A stretch of DNA of 64,000 bases from Limosilactobacillus coleohominis 101-4-CHN (GCF_000161935.1 NZ_GG698804.1:201664-265663), one strand, 5' to 3'; numbered from the stretch's first letter, positions 35,655 to 45,883 are shown. Notes: generated by a model not told the origin, from the sequence alone. Translations and numbers: made by a program.

Positions 35655-35948
35655 ATGCACTTGGTCGTTGCCGAGAGCAAGATTAGCGCCTTGACGGATG
35701 ATCAGCAGTGGGCCGGCGAAGTTAGTTTTTCACCGGTGACCCCTGACAGTAATCATGTCGTCGTTGAACGAGTTTTTGTGGTTCCAGAATTTCGCCATCG
35801 AGGACTCGCCAGCCAGTTAATGGCGCGCTTTGTTCAGCTTGCCATAGCAAAGCAGTGGATTATTAAAATCATGTGTCCCTACGCTAAGCAATATTTCAAG
35901 TTGCATCCGGAAGCACAATCCGTCCTGTTGCCACAAGATCGATTTTAA
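35655..35948 (+). CDS. Small GNAT-like N-acetyltransferase (YjdJ-type)
   Basis: 97 residues from the ATG ten bases after AAAGGAG. It shows the shortened GNAT core VVERVFVVPEFRHRGLASQLM, with R-x-x-G-x-A/G for acetyl-CoA, and CPYAKQYFKLHPE at the C-terminus, as in the YidJ/YjdJ group. The substrate is unknown. The next gene, rpiA, starts 15 bases on, so they are probably cotranscribed. Confidence 0.85.
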   Translation: MHLVVAESKISALTDDQQWAGEVSFSPVTPDSNHVVVERVFVVPEFRHRGLASQLMARFVQLAIAKQWIIKIMCPYAKQYFKLHPEAQSVLLPQDRF

Positions 35949-35963
35949 AAGGAGATTATGATT

Positions 35964-36647
35964 ATGGATCAAAATGAATTAAAAGCCCAAGTGAGTAAGG
36001 AAGCCGTTAAGTACATTCAAGACGGCATGATCGTTGGACTAGGAACCGGTTCAACCGTGCGTTATATGGTCGACGCCCTTGGTGAACGGGTTAAAAATGA
36101 AGGCCTCAAGATTATCGGGGTAACTACCTCTAACCGCACCACTAAGCAAGCCGAATCACTTGGTATTACTATCAAGGACATTGATGATGTTGATCACATT
36201 GACCTTTGTATCGATGGGGCTGACGAAGTCGATGATGACTTTAATGGGATCAAAGGGGGCGGTGGCGCCCTGCTTTGGGAAAAGATCGTTAATAACGCCT
36301 CAACTAAAAAGATCTGGATTGTTGATCAATCCAAGTTAGTTCCCCGGATTGGGGACTTTGGGGTTCCAGTGGAAGTCATCCCGTTTGGATCTCAACACGT
36401 TTTTAACACCTTCGAAAAGAAGGGTTACAAGCCTGTTTGGCGAATGGATGGCGACCATAAGTACCGTACTGACGAAAATAACTTCATCATTGATATCCAC
36501 CTTGGTCAAATCGATGATCCTCATGCTCTTGCGGAAGATCTCATTCACACCGTTGGGGTGGTTGAACATGGTTTGTTCCTGAACCGGGTTGATGATGTGA
36601 TTGTTGGTCGTGACAACGGCCCCGAAGTTCTACACGCAACGAAATAG
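35964..36647 (+). CDS. rpiA: Ribose-5-phosphate isomerase A
   Basis: 227 residues; interconverts ribose 5-phosphate and ribulose 5-phosphate. Motifs are [40 protein letters not shown] with the catalytic Asp/Glu, and [11 protein letters not shown]. Two ATGs lie six bases apart; the second has the better distance to GGAG. Confidence 0.96.
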   Translation: MDQNELKAQVSKEAVKYIQDGMIVGLGTGSTVRYMVDALGERVKNEGLKIIGVTTSNRTTKQAESLGITIKDIDDVDHIDLCIDGADEVDDDFNGIKGGGGALLWEKIVNNASTKKIWIVDQSKLVPRIGDFGVPVEVIPFGSQHVFNTFEKKGYKPVWRMDGDHKYRTDENNFIIDIHLGQIDDPHALAEDLIHTVGVVEHGLFLNRVDDVIVGRDNGPEVLHATK

Positions 36648-36659
36648 TTATTAATTCCA

Positions 36660-36693
36660 AACGCTCATCAGTTTATTCTGATGGGCGTTTTCT
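36660..36693 (+). terminator. rpiA terminator
   Basis: AACGCTCATCAG / CTGATGGGCGTT arms with a short T tract. Confidence 0.75.
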
Positions 36694-36710
36694 AAAAAAG
36701 GAGTTTGTTC

Positions 36711-37328
36711 ATGATGGAAGAAAATACACGCAGAATGCTCAATGGTCAGCCTTACCGACCAGATTCTCCCGAATTAAATACTTTCCACGAAGTCGCTCAC
36801 CGGCTTTGTCAAGATTACAATCAGTTACGGGACACAGACACGACGCACCGCAATCAAATCATCGACCAACTGATGCCCAACCATGGCAAGCAACCATACC
36901 TGCAGGGACCAATTCAATTTGATTACGGTCGTTTTACCACTGTGGGCGACCATTTTTATGCTAATTTTAATCTGACCGTCCTGGATACCTGCCCAATTAC
37001 CATCGGTGATAACGTGATGCTCGGACCTAACGTCAGTCTAATCACAGCAACTCATCCGCTCCGCTGGCAACAACGCAATCCACGCCAGCAAAGCGATGGT
37101 ACATTTACTGATCTGGAACTGGGGAAACCAATTAATATCGGTAATAACTGTTGGTTTGGCAGCAACGTGACCATTTGCCCTGGCGTCACCATCGGCGATG
37201 GCTGTGTGATCGGCGCCGGTGCAGTGGTGACCCATGATATGCCGGCAAATTCATTAGTCGTGGGGGTTCCAGCTCGAGCAGTTCGCCAGATCACTGAAAA
37301 TGACCACCTAGATTCCTACCCCTATTAA
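36711..37328 (+). CDS. Maltose/galactoside O-acetyltransferase family protein
   Basis: 205 residues of the left-handed beta-helix (hexapeptide repeat) family. An N-terminal Maa-type domain (ENTRRMLNGQPYRPDSPEL) is followed by repeats such as PITIGDNVMLGPNVSLIT and GNNCWFGSNVTICPGVTIGDGCVIGAGAVVTHDMPANSLVVGVPARAV; the catalytic His is in TATHPL. The acceptor sugar is not deducible. The start follows GGAG by seven bases. Confidence 0.93.
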   Translation: MMEENTRRMLNGQPYRPDSPELNTFHEVAHRLCQDYNQLRDTDTTHRNQIIDQLMPNHGKQPYLQGPIQFDYGRFTTVGDHFYANFNLTVLDTCPITIGDNVMLGPNVSLITATHPLRWQQRNPRQQSDGTFTDLELGKPINIGNNCWFGSNVTICPGVTIGDGCVIGAGAVVTHDMPANSLVVGVPARAVRQITENDHLDSYPY

Positions 37329-37375
37329 GTAAATACGGTATAATGATCTTTAATATCTTTAAAGGAGTGATTTTT

Positions 37376-38713
37376 ATGAGTTTTAAAATTACCAATGATG
37401 ATCTTCGCGACTTTGCCCAAGATTATCAAAACCGACCTGCTGCAAAGGTCTTAGAAAATGCAGTCACCACGAATGGGGTCCGTGCTGCCAGTTTTAATTG
37501 GCACTCCATTGCTGATGATGCCCCAGTTTTTTCAATTGACCTCGCCACTGGTGACGTTGCTGATCAAAAGCAATCTGGTCGTTGCTGGATGTTTGCAGCT
37601 TTAAATACGATGCGTCATGAAATGCAGCAAAAGTTTAACTTGCCAGATAACTTTGAACTATCCCAATCCTATGCCTTTTTCTGGGACAAATTTGAAAAAG
37701 CCAACTGGTTTTACGAAAACATTATTAACACCGCTCAGTTGCCGCTTGGTGACCGTAAAGTAGCGTGGCTATTAGAAACCCCGCAACAAGATGGTGGTCA
37801 GTGGGATATGCTATGCGCCCTCATCGAAAAGTACGGTGTCGTGCCAAAGACAGCAATGCCTGAATCATATAATTCTAGCCGGTCCAATGAAATTAACGCG
37901 GTTCTAAATAACCAACTCCGGCATGATGCAGTCATTTTACGTAAGCTAGTCAATGATCAGGCATCGGATGATGAAATCAACTCCATTCGTAAACAAATGC
38001 TCAATAATGTTTACCGGATGCTTGCCTACGCATTTGGTGAACCAGTAACTAAGTTTGACTTTGAATATCGGACAAAGAAGGATAAAGAATACCATCGCGA
38101 TGCAGATCTAACTCCTCAAGAATTCTTTAAGAAGTACGTTGGCTGGAACCTGGATGATTATATTTCAATCATTCAAGCCCCAACGGCGGATAAGGAATAT
38201 GGCAAGACCTACACAATCGAAATGTTAGGAAATGTTGTTGGTGGTCGCCAAGTTAAGCACCTTAACTTATCAATGGCCGATTTTAAGCAGTTAGCAATCG
38301 ACCAGTTAAAGGGTGGCGAAAGTGTTTGGTTTGGATCAGACGTCATTAAGTACTCCAACACCAAGCATGGCCTGATGGCTTTGAATACTTATGATTATGA
38401 AAAACTCTTTGATACCGAATTAACCATGACGAAAGCGGAAGCCCTTGATTATGGTGAAAGTATGATGGATCACGCCATGGTTCTAACGGGAGTTGACCTA
38501 GTAAATGAGCGCCCAACCAAGTGGAAGGTCGAAAACTCTTGGGGACCAAAGGTTGGTACCAAGGGTTACTTCGTCATGAGTGACGCCTGGATGGACCAGT
38601 ACTGTTACCAAATCGTGATCAACAAGAAATACCTTAGCGATCAATTAAAGCAGGCGGCAGCACAAGAACCAATCGTGCTGAAGCCATGGGACCCAATGGG
38701 AACTTTAGCTTAA
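37376..38713 (+). CDS. pepC: Aminopeptidase C (bleomycin hydrolase family C1B)
   Basis: 445 residues, cytoplasmic thiol aminopeptidase. The triad is visible as QKQSGRCW (Cys70), MDHAMVLTG (His near 365) and VENSWG (Asn near 386). The ATG after AAAGGAG is used; a longer open frame lacks a site. A TATAAT lies 32 bases upstream. It degrades peptides imported by systems such as DtpT, encoded at 54660. Confidence 0.96.
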   Translation: MSFKITNDDLRDFAQDYQNRPAAKVLENAVTTNGVRAASFNWHSIADDAPVFSIDLATGDVADQKQSGRCWMFAALNTMRHEMQQKFNLPDNFELSQSYAFFWDKFEKANWFYENIINTAQLPLGDRKVAWLLETPQQDGGQWDMLCALIEKYGVVPKTAMPESYNSSRSNEINAVLNNQLRHDAVILRKLVNDQASDDEINSIRKQMLNNVYRMLAYAFGEPVTKFDFEYRTKKDKEYHRDADLTPQEFFKKYVGWNLDDYISIIQAPTADKEYGKTYTIEMLGNVVGGRQVKHLNLSMADFKQLAIDQLKGGESVWFGSDVIKYSNTKHGLMALNTYDYEKLFDTELTMTKAEALDYGESMMDHAMVLTGVDLVNERPTKWKVENSWGPKVGTKGYFVMSDAWMDQYCYQIVINKKYLSDQLKQAAAQEPIVLKPWDPMGTLA

Positions 38714-38725
38714 ATAATTTGACTG

Positions 38726-38761
38726 AAAAAGGCGATCAGCAAAAATGCTGATCGCCTTTTT
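38726..38761. terminator. Bidirectional terminator between pepC and pepN
   Basis: Perfect AAAAAGGCGATCAGC / GCTGATCGCCTTTTT arms with a 6-nt loop; serves both converging genes. Confidence 0.92.
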
Positions 38762-38773
38762 GTATGCAATTAA

Positions 38774-41299
38774 CTAATGAACCGCCTTTTCAATTGCGGC
38801 ATTAACCCCATTCTTTTCGCTTTCCACAAGGTTAACGCGGCTCCGGATGACGCTCGTATCCATTTGGATTTCGCGGGTTAATCCGGGAGTATCGAGTTTA
38901 GGATTAAAGAACTCTTCAAACTCTGCCAGCCGATCAGGCGTATGGAACACACCAGCCGTAACGGTAATGAAAGTGGCAAATTCCATGTCACCACCCACCG
39001 TGGCTTCGAGCCAGCTCCATTCGTTTCGTAGCCAATCCCAGGCCAACTGCTGACCAGCATTATTTGCTAATACCCCTCGGTACCACGCACGCAAGTCTTG
39101 CGGCTTGATCAAACTTGCATCTTCAAATTGGTTAACCAAGCGGGTTAATAATTCTGGATCCGTGACCTTAGTGGTTGCCAAGCATAAGTCTTGTTTTAAA
39201 CCGGGATCGGTGGCCGTTTGGTACTCATGAATCAATTGGTCAAACAACTCGGTGGTACCGAAGTTCTCAGCCTCATTTTGCAAAATTGCTGGCCGCACCG
39301 CCGCTGGTAACTCTGCCAAAGAAGCTGCTTGCTCAAAGAGGTCATGAGCGTTTTGCATGGCACCTTGATTCTTGGCGTACAAGGCAGCCATTAGTACCAG
39401 TGGCCGAGTTAATTGATCATCATTGCTTTCACCAGCAACCGGCTGCCAACCTAACCGTTCAACCTGTTGGTGACTGAGCTGATCAAACAATTGACGTAAA
39501 TTGTCTTCCTGCATCGTTCCCGGTTCCACAAACTTCTTCAAGGCATTCGCAATCTGGTACAGGACCGTATTGACAATGGCTGAATGACTATCCTTAAACC
39601 GGGCTAGTAATGGAACAATTGACGCATAGGTAACTTGATTTCCTTCCGCCAGCAAACGTAAGTCCTGTAATAATTGCAGCTGAGTAATGTGATAGAGCTC
39701 ATCTACGTGATCTAAAAGATCGTTGAGCAACGTCTCACCATACTTCACGATAAAGTGTGAATTATTACCGACATTCAAACGGAATGGTTGCCCATTCGCC
39801 TGCCGCAATTTTTGGTAATCACCTAAGTCGATATCAGCATCATCCATAATCTCTGGTGCAGCTTCATAGTTAGCATTCAACGGAATCTTCCATAAACGAC
39901 CTTGGTCCTTCCCTGCGCCAATAAAGAATTGTTGCTGATGAAGTTTCAAATGACCATCAACCACTGACGCGCTTACCACTGGATACCCCGGTTGGTTCAA
40001 CCATGAATGCATAATGTCACCAATCTGCATTCCTGAAGCCTTGCCAAGGGCATCCCAGAGGTCATCGCCTTGCGCATTGCCATATTGGTGATCTTGGAAG
40101 TACTGCTTTAATCCCTTTCGTAACGCGTCATCACCCAACAATGATCGGACCATGACCAACATCCGTGAACCCTTAGCATAAACAATGGCACCATCAAAAA
40201 TGGAGTCAATTTCCGCTGGACTATCGACATCCACGTGGACAGATTGAACTCCATCCGTCGCGTCCCGTTGCAAGGCCATTGGCACCTCACTGGTTTGGAA
40301 CATTTCCCAAATCTTCCACTCAGGGTGAATTGCGTCCACGGATAAGTACTCCATCATGTTGGCAAAGCTTTCGTTTAACCAGAGATCATCCCACCAGTTC
40401 ATCGTGACTAGATCACCAAACCACTGGTGTGCTAATTCATGGGTAATTACAGTGGCCACTAATTGCTTGTTATCAAGGGTCGTATTGTCAGGATCTAGCA
40501 ATAAATATGCTTCCCGATACGTTACCAATCCCCAGTTTTCCATTGCCCCCGCTGAGAAGTCAGGTAAGGCCAGTTGCCAAGAATGTTCTAGTGGATATGG
40601 CGTCTGGTAGAAGTCTTCGTAGAATTCAATGGCCCGTTTTGCAATGTCCAAAGCAAAGTCTAATTCCTTCGGTTGGTGTGCTTTAGTCGCAAACACGCCG
40701 ACTTGGACCCCACTCTTCGTGGTGGTGAGTTTCTTTTGCATCTCGCCAAACGCAAAGGCAACCAGATACGTAGACATCTTAACCGTCCGCTTAAAGTAGT
40801 GCACCCCGTCTACGACCTTTTCTTCGGGCATGTTTGCAATAATCGTTTCATTCGGTTGTTCATCATACTTAATTGCTAAATCAAAGGTTGCTTTCGCGGC
40901 TGGTTCATCGACACACGGAAAGGCTTGCCGAGCGGCCGTCGTTTCAAATTGGGTACCAATTAACTCTTTTTGTTGACCATTGACCTGGTAATACGATGGA
41001 TAAATCCCCATCATCGTGTCAGTCAAATCCGTGTGGTACGTAATCCGGACCGTAACTGCTCCCGGTTGCCCAACCGCTAAACTGATGGTTTCTGCCTGAT
41101 CATCAACCTGAAAGGAAACTGCCTTGTCATTTACGGTTACTTCATCAACCTTCAAAAACTTTTGGTTCACCGCAATTTGTTTTTGGCGGGCATCACCAGT
41201 AATTGTCGTAATTCCTTTAATCGTCTTCGCTTGACGGTCGATGTCCAGGTATACTTGATAGTTGCTTGGTACAAAATCCGTTAATAATCGTTTACTCAT
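38774..41299 (-). CDS. pepN: Aminopeptidase N (M1 family)
   Basis: 841 residues, zinc metallo-aminopeptidase of broad specificity. It contains GAMENWG (exopeptidase motif) and HELAHQWFGDLVT (HEXXH near residue 287) followed by NESFANMMEYL with the third zinc ligand Glu. The C-terminal half is the all-helical ERAP1-like domain. It follows the esterase gene by 11 bases in an apparent gpm-esterase-pepN operon. Confidence 0.97.
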   Translation of the reverse strand: MSKRLLTDFVPSNYQVYLDIDRQAKTIKGITTITGDARQKQIAVNQKFLKVDEVTVNDKAVSFQVDDQAETISLAVGQPGAVTVRITYHTDLTDTMMGIYPSYYQVNGQQKELIGTQFETTAARQAFPCVDEPAAKATFDLAIKYDEQPNETIIANMPEEKVVDGVHYFKRTVKMSTYLVAFAFGEMQKKLTTTKSGVQVGVFATKAHQPKELDFALDIAKRAIEFYEDFYQTPYPLEHSWQLALPDFSAGAMENWGLVTYREAYLLLDPDNTTLDNKQLVATVITHELAHQWFGDLVTMNWWDDLWLNESFANMMEYLSVDAIHPEWKIWEMFQTSEVPMALQRDATDGVQSVHVDVDSPAEIDSIFDGAIVYAKGSRMLVMVRSLLGDDALRKGLKQYFQDHQYGNAQGDDLWDALGKASGMQIGDIMHSWLNQPGYPVVSASVVDGHLKLHQQQFFIGAGKDQGRLWKIPLNANYEAAPEIMDDADIDLGDYQKLRQANGQPFRLNVGNNSHFIVKYGETLLNDLLDHVDELYHITQLQLLQDLRLLAEGNQVTYASIVPLLARFKDSHSAIVNTVLYQIANALKKFVEPGTMQEDNLRQLFDQLSHQQVERLGWQPVAGESNDDQLTRPLVLMAALYAKNQGAMQNAHDLFEQAASLAELPAAVRPAILQNEAENFGTTELFDQLIHEYQTATDPGLKQDLCLATTKVTDPELLTRLVNQFEDASLIKPQDLRAWYRGVLANNAGQQLAWDWLRNEWSWLEATVGGDMEFATFITVTAGVFHTPDRLAEFEEFFNPKLDTPGLTREIQMDTSVIRSRVNLVESEKNGVNAAIEKAVH

Positions 41300-41310
41300 C
41301 TAAAAGCCTC

Positions 41311-42189
41311 CTATTCTTCCTGCTCTGGATGCTCCACTGGGGCTAAAAATTCTTTGACAAGGTCATAAATCCGTTGACTCCAGAAGTCACGTTCATGATT
41401 GGCCCCTTTAACCCGGTACGCTTCGACTGTCACATCATGTTGTTGCAGTACATCGTACATTTCTTCCATCTGGTGGTACGGGACCACTTGGTCAGCATCA
41501 CCATGCATCAAAAGAAATGGCGGGTATTGCTGTCCAGCTTTAACCTGATACAACGGACTCATTTGACGTTTGATTTGGTCCCACTTACTCTTGTCACGAC
41601 CGAATAATGAATATTGCAAAATATCTGATCCCGGAACCCGGTCAGCATTCTTGAATGTATCGACAACATCCGTTGGCGCAAAGCAACTTACCACCGTATT
41701 AACGGCATCCGATTGGTCTGCGTATTGATCCGTTTTGTAACGGGGATCATCACCCGTTAAACCAACTAGCAAAGCAGCATTCGCACCAGACGAAGTTCCC
41801 CAAATAGCGACCCGCTTTGGGTCAATGGAATATTGAGCCGCATTCGTCCGCAAGTAACGAATCGCCGTCTTCACATCTTCTAAAAAGGCTGGGAAAGCGT
41901 GACCATCCAGTGAGTTCCGGTGCTGCACCGTTGCAACGATGTAACCAGCTTTTACAAACTGGACTAATTGCGGAATCTCTTCCCCCATTGTTGGTAAGCG
42001 CCAGGAACTTCCCTGCACAAAGACGATTAGTGGCCGGGATTCACTGGTTAGATAATCATAACGTTGTGACCAGGGTGCCAAAATATCCATTTTCACGGCT
42101 TCGCCATCAACCGCTGAGTAAACAACGTTTTCAATCAGCCGCACCTGGCCCTTCATCGTGGGGTTATTTTTAAGCTCATGAATTGGCAT
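41311..42189 (-). CDS. Alpha/beta hydrolase (esterase / BD-FAE-like)
   Basis: 292 residues. The core is RPLIVFVQGSSWR (oxyanion region, where family members show HGGG), the nucleophile elbow VAIWGTSSGANAALL (Ser near 134), Asp in LLMHGDADQVVPYHQ, and His in KGANHERDFW. This is the esterase/dienelactone-type layout with no signal peptide. The substrate is unknown; position next to pepN does not clarify it. Confidence 0.88.
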   Translation of the reverse strand: MPIHELKNNPTMKGQVRLIENVVYSAVDGEAVKMDILAPWSQRYDYLTSESRPLIVFVQGSSWRLPTMGEEIPQLVQFVKAGYIVATVQHRNSLDGHAFPAFLEDVKTAIRYLRTNAAQYSIDPKRVAIWGTSSGANAALLVGLTGDDPRYKTDQYADQSDAVNTVVSCFAPTDVVDTFKNADRVPGSDILQYSLFGRDKSKWDQIKRQMSPLYQVKAGQQYPPFLLMHGDADQVVPYHQMEEMYDVLQQHDVTVEAYRVKGANHERDFWSQRIYDLVKEFLAPVEHPEQEE

Positions 42190-42190
42190 C

Positions 42191-42868
42191 TTAATTCTCC
42201 TTCAAAATTTCTTTGTTCAGCAATTGCAGCCGTTCATTAAATTGATAAACAATTGGCTGACCATTTGGTACTTCCACTTGATCAATTTGATCATCAGGGA
42301 TCTGCTCAATATATTTAACTAACGCCCGAAGCGAGCTCCCGTGAGCGACAATTAACTGATTCTTGTTATCTAAGAGGCGGGGAGCAATCTGGTCCTGCCA
42401 GTACGGTAAAATTCGCTGTAACGTCATCTGCAGACTTTCGCTTAATGGCTCTTGAACGCCGAGACGATCATAGCGCCGTTCGTGCTGGCGGTGGGCTAGC
42501 CGTGGTGGAACTTCAGTATACCCACGGCGCCAGCGATGAAGTTGCTCTGCCCCAACGCGTTGCTTCACGGCCGCCTTATTTTGTCCACTCAAGGCACCAT
42601 AATGACGCTCATTTAGCCGCCACGTTTTGTGGATTGGCAAGTATAGCTGATCAATTTCATCCAAAACAATGTTGGCCGTCATGATCGAACGGCGCATGTA
42701 TGAGGTATAAACGTCGTCAAACAAGTATCCACGTTGACGTAATTCTTGACCGACTTGGTGACCTTGGGCAATCCCCTTAGCCGTCAAAGGTGAATCACTC
42801 CACCCCGTAAAAACATTATCCAAGTTGGCTTGGCTTTGCCCATGTCGCACCATCACTAACGTTGCCAT
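42191..42868 (-). CDS. gpmA: 2,3-bisphosphoglycerate-dependent phosphoglycerate mutase-like protein
   Basis: 225 residues with LVMVRHGQSQANLDNVFTGWSDSPLT (phosphohistidine near residue 9), ERHYGALSGQNKAAV and the second histidine in VAHGSSLRALVKY. These match glycolytic GpmA. The 3' segment is somewhat variable, so it may be a secondary paralogue. The start follows GGGGAG. First gene of the gpm-esterase-pepN group. Confidence 0.88.
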   Translation of the reverse strand: MATLVMVRHGQSQANLDNVFTGWSDSPLTAKGIAQGHQVGQELRQRGYLFDDVYTSYMRRSIMTANIVLDEIDQLYLPIHKTWRLNERHYGALSGQNKAAVKQRVGAEQLHRWRRGYTEVPPRLAHRQHERRYDRLGVQEPLSESLQMTLQRILPYWQDQIAPRLLDNKNQLIVAHGSSLRALVKYIEQIPDDQIDQVEVPNGQPIVYQFNERLQLLNKEILKEN

Positions 42869-42929
42869 TGCTTTCTCCCCTTTCGTCATGGTCTTATTTT
42901 ACCACCATCATTGAGATTGAAAAGTAACT

Positions 42930-42967
42930 AAAAAACGTCCGCCATCTTCAATCGACAGCGTACGTTC
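42930..42967 (-). terminator. Terminator downstream of the GH3 pseudogene
   Basis: AACGT-CGC / GCG-ACGTT arms with one internal mismatch and TTTTTTAG on the minus strand. Confidence 0.7.
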
Positions 42968-42980
42968 CTGATTATCCTTA

Positions 42981-45186
42981 TCATATATTCGCTAATTCAA
43001 TAAATTTCTGAACCACTTGTGGATCAATGTCTGCCATCACTAATGAACGTAGAGGAATGTTCTCAAAAATTTGCGCACTATCTGATTGGAGAATAGCCGT
43101 TAATTGACGACCTAATCCTGTTTGCTCTAAGGCAGATTTAATTTTTGGCGATTGATGGTTAACTATGTCTACCACATACGTTTCTGCCGTTACCTTTTGA
43201 AGGGGATCCTGTCCAAGTTCATAGTCCAAGCTTTGCTGTAGTCGAATATCTTCGACGGAACTACCGACGTAAATTTCATATCGGCCATTATCCGCTTCCC
43301 ACCTCTTTTCAGCGGGGTTATACCAAGCGAATGCTCGCCGTTCCAGTGTTCGACAAATCGTCTTACTTTGTCCCGGTTCAAGGCTCACCTTCACAAAATC
43401 GCGCAATTCTTTGGTTGGCTTTTCAACCTTGCTAACCCGGTTGCCAACATATATCTGCGCGACCTCGCGACCTGGCATATCTCCGGTATTCGTCAGTTGA
43501 AATTCAACTTGTACCTGATCATCATTGTCCGTCACCTTTAAATCATGGTAACTAAACGTGGTATAGCTGAGTCCGTGCCCAAATGGGAAGCGCACCGGGA
43601 GCTGTTTACTATCATAATAACGATACCCAACAAATAGTCCTTCATGATAGTTTTCTTCATTTTGCTCACTATTAAAGGTGGGGTAAGTTGGGTTGTCCGC
43701 CAACCGCAGTGGGAAAGTTTCACTAAGTTTACCGGAGGGGTTCACCTTCCCCGTTAAAATATCCCAAGTGGCTTCACCAACGGCTTCCCCAGCGAGGTAC
43801 GTTTCCACGATAGCGTTAGCCTGATCAGCCCACGGCATCGCCACCACGGATCCATTTTGCAAGGCAACCGTCACATGGTGATTGACTTGAACCAGTTGGT
43901 TTAATAAATCCACTTGGTTTCCTGGCAGGTCGATCGTGGTCTTATCAAATCCTTCTGATTCCATTTCTTCCGGATACCCCATAAAGTAGACCACTTGCTG
44001 ACTTTGCCGAGCAAGGTTCACAGCAGCAGCCGTTAGCTCGTCATCAACCGCATCGCTAGCTAGTCCATAACCTTGAGCATAAGTAGCAGTTTGGGGCATG
44101 GCTGCTAACGGTGTCACCACCTGATGAGCATTGACGTGGGAACTGCCACCACCCTGATATCGTGGCCGGGCCGCTAACTCACCAATCACTGCTAACGAAG
44201 ACTGCTTGTCCAATGGTAACTCATGGTGTTCGTTCTTCAACAACACAATACTGTCATCTGCCACCTTACGAGCAAATTCATGCTGGGCATCCTTATCATA
44301 GGATTCAACCGCTCCCTTGGCCTGCCACTTGGCCACCATCCGCAGTACCCGCAAAGCACTCTTATTCAATACTTATTCATCCAATCGTCCGTCCTTAATT
44401 GCTCCAACAATCTCATCGACTGAAGCTGACCCTTTACCAGGCATTTCAAGATCCAGGCCTGCTTGTAGAGCTGCTACGTGATCCGCAACCGCGCCCCAGT
44501 CGGACATGACTAATCCATCAAAGCCCCATTCATCACGGAGAATCCTGGTCAACAAGCGTTGATTTTGTGAATTCAAAGTACCATTAACCTTATTATAAGA
44601 ACACATAATGGTTGCCGGATGAGCTTCCTTAACTATCCGTTCAAATTGAGCCAAGTAAATCTCCCGCATTGTCCGCTCGTCCACGTTGGATGAATTCGTG
44701 AACCGTTGATTTTCACGATTATTGAGCGCAAAGTGCTTAACCGAGACTCCAACTCCCTTACTCTGCATGCCCTTAACATAAGCCGTTCCCATACGTCCTG
44801 CTAGTAGTGGATCTTCTGAGAAATATTCAAAGTTTCGTCCAGCCAAAGGACTGCGCTTAATGTTCACGCCGGGACCTAAAAGAACCCCGACCCGTTCTGC
44901 CTTAGCCGCGATCCCCAGATTCTCACCCAGCTTCATCAACATATCATCATCAAAAGAGCTGGCCGTAAGTGCTGAACATGGGGAAACAAACGGCATCCAC
45001 ACTATCATTTAAGCCTAGAGCATCGGCGTCATCCGCCTGCTTACGTAAACCGGACGGTCCATCCGTCATCATCATTTTGTCCACACCCGGGACGGTTGCC
45101 GTAAACCAAAAGTCATGTCCAGTGACTAACGCTGCTTTTTCTTTGAGAGTTAAGCCTTCAACAAAAGTTCGATTAATCTTAATCAC
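42981..45186 (-). pseudogene. Beta-glucosidase, glycoside hydrolase family 3 (disrupted)
   Basis: Three adjacent frames rebuild one GH3 enzyme of about 735 residues. The N-terminus (MIKINRTFVEGLTLKEKAAL, then MMMTDGPSGLRKQADDADALGL) breaks at a CCCC run on the coding strand (44980-44983), where one extra C shifts the frame: removing it restores AVCFPCSALTASSFDDDM. The middle part contains LLGPGVNIKRSPLAGRNFEYFSEDP and the nucleophile motif VMSDWGA. It ends in an in-frame TAA (44373-44375) between GRLDE and VLNKSALRVLR; the rest continues through the GH3 C-terminal and fibronectin-III-like domains. The total of 2206 bases fits 735 codons plus one. Two independent lesions argue for a true pseudogene. 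Confidence 0.9.
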
Positions 45187-45251
45187 GTGCTCATCACCCC
45201 TTTTATTCTTATGATCATTATATCGCTAATCATTCAAATTTAAGTACAAAA

Positions 45252-45281
45252 AAAGGACCATGACTTTCGTCATGATCCTTT
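45252..45281 (-). terminator. tRNA-Leu terminator
   Basis: AAAGGATCATGAC / GTCATGGTCCTTT arms (one mismatch) and a seven-base T run on the minus strand. Confidence 0.85.
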
Positions 45282-45285
45282 GTTA

Positions 45286-45370
45286 TGCGGCCAAGAGGAT
45301 TCGAACCTCCACGGTCTAAACGACCACAAGATCCTTAATCTTGCGCGTCTGCCAATTCCGCCATGGTCGC
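45286..45370 (-). tRNA. tRNA-Leu (anticodon AAG)
   Basis: 85 nt with a long variable arm. The anticodon stem CAAGA / TCTTG encloses TTAAGGA, anticodon AAG. D arm (GCGGAATTGGCAGACGC) and T loop (TTCGAAT) are canonical. The acceptor stem GCGACCA / TGGCCGC has an A4-C69 mismatch. CCA is not encoded. A34 would be expected to be modified to inosine. Confidence 0.93.
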
Positions 45371-45412
45371 ATCAACAAATAGTATCATATCAAAAATACC
45401 ATTCATTGACAA

Positions 45413-45883
45413 CTATTTTTTCGCTTTTCTTTCTTTTTCCAATTGAAACCGTCCACCGCAACGGGCGCAATGATACCGATTGGTATTAAACCGCCGCTGC
45501 CGAGGCAGCAAAACTCCACAACCCTGACAACGATATAAATAACGGTAATTCCGGTGTTGTTTAGCCTTGCTAGTAGCAGGGGCATACCGCGAACCACCAA
45601 CTGCTTGCAACAATTGTTTGAAGTCCCGATCCCGATGGCGGTAACCACGCCCCGCCAGGTGTAGGTGATAATGACACAGTTCATGAAGAATGACCCGTTT
45701 AAGGTTCTCCTCATCAAATTCTTCCAACATTAACGGATTGATATCGATATGGTGATCTCCTAAGTGATAACGCCCACCAGTTGTTCTTAATCGCCGATTA
45801 AAGACCACTTGATGGCGGAATGGCTGGTGAAAAAATTGCTGGGATAGTCGTTCCGTTAATTTTTGTAACTGCTCGTTAGTCAC
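45413..45883 (-). CDS. SprT-like metalloprotease-fold protein
   Basis: 156 residues with HELCHYHLH (HEXXH zinc site, near residue 68) and a C-terminal zinc ribbon (CQGC and CARC). This matches the SprT family known as YdcK in Bacillus. The start is a GTG that overlaps the tex stop codon by one base, so it is coupled to tex. The function is not established for the bacterial family. Confidence 0.9.
   Translation of the reverse strand: MTNEQLQKLTERLSQQFFHQPFRHQVVFNRRLRTTGGRYHLGDHHIDINPLMLEEFDEENLKRVILHELCHYHLHLAGRGYRHRDRDFKQLLQAVGGSRYAPATSKAKQHRNYRYLYRCQGCGVLLPRQRRFNTNRYHCARCGGRFQLEKERKAKK

Noticed and set aside
42981..44369. Separate, intact C-terminal GH3 gene starting at TTG
   Set aside because: It lacks the catalytic domain and a ribosome binding site, and is in frame with the upstream part; it is the 3' portion of a broken gene.
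44162..44423. Plus-strand open frames inside the GH3 gene
   Set aside because: They are antisense frames without ribosome binding sites or recognisable domains; similar antisense frames occur over most of the high-GC-third-position genes and were all left out.
45286..45370. tRNA-Leu as a pseudogene because of the acceptor mismatch
   Set aside because: All other arms, the T loop, the variable arm and a terminator are intact, so it is kept as a functional gene with the mismatch noted.
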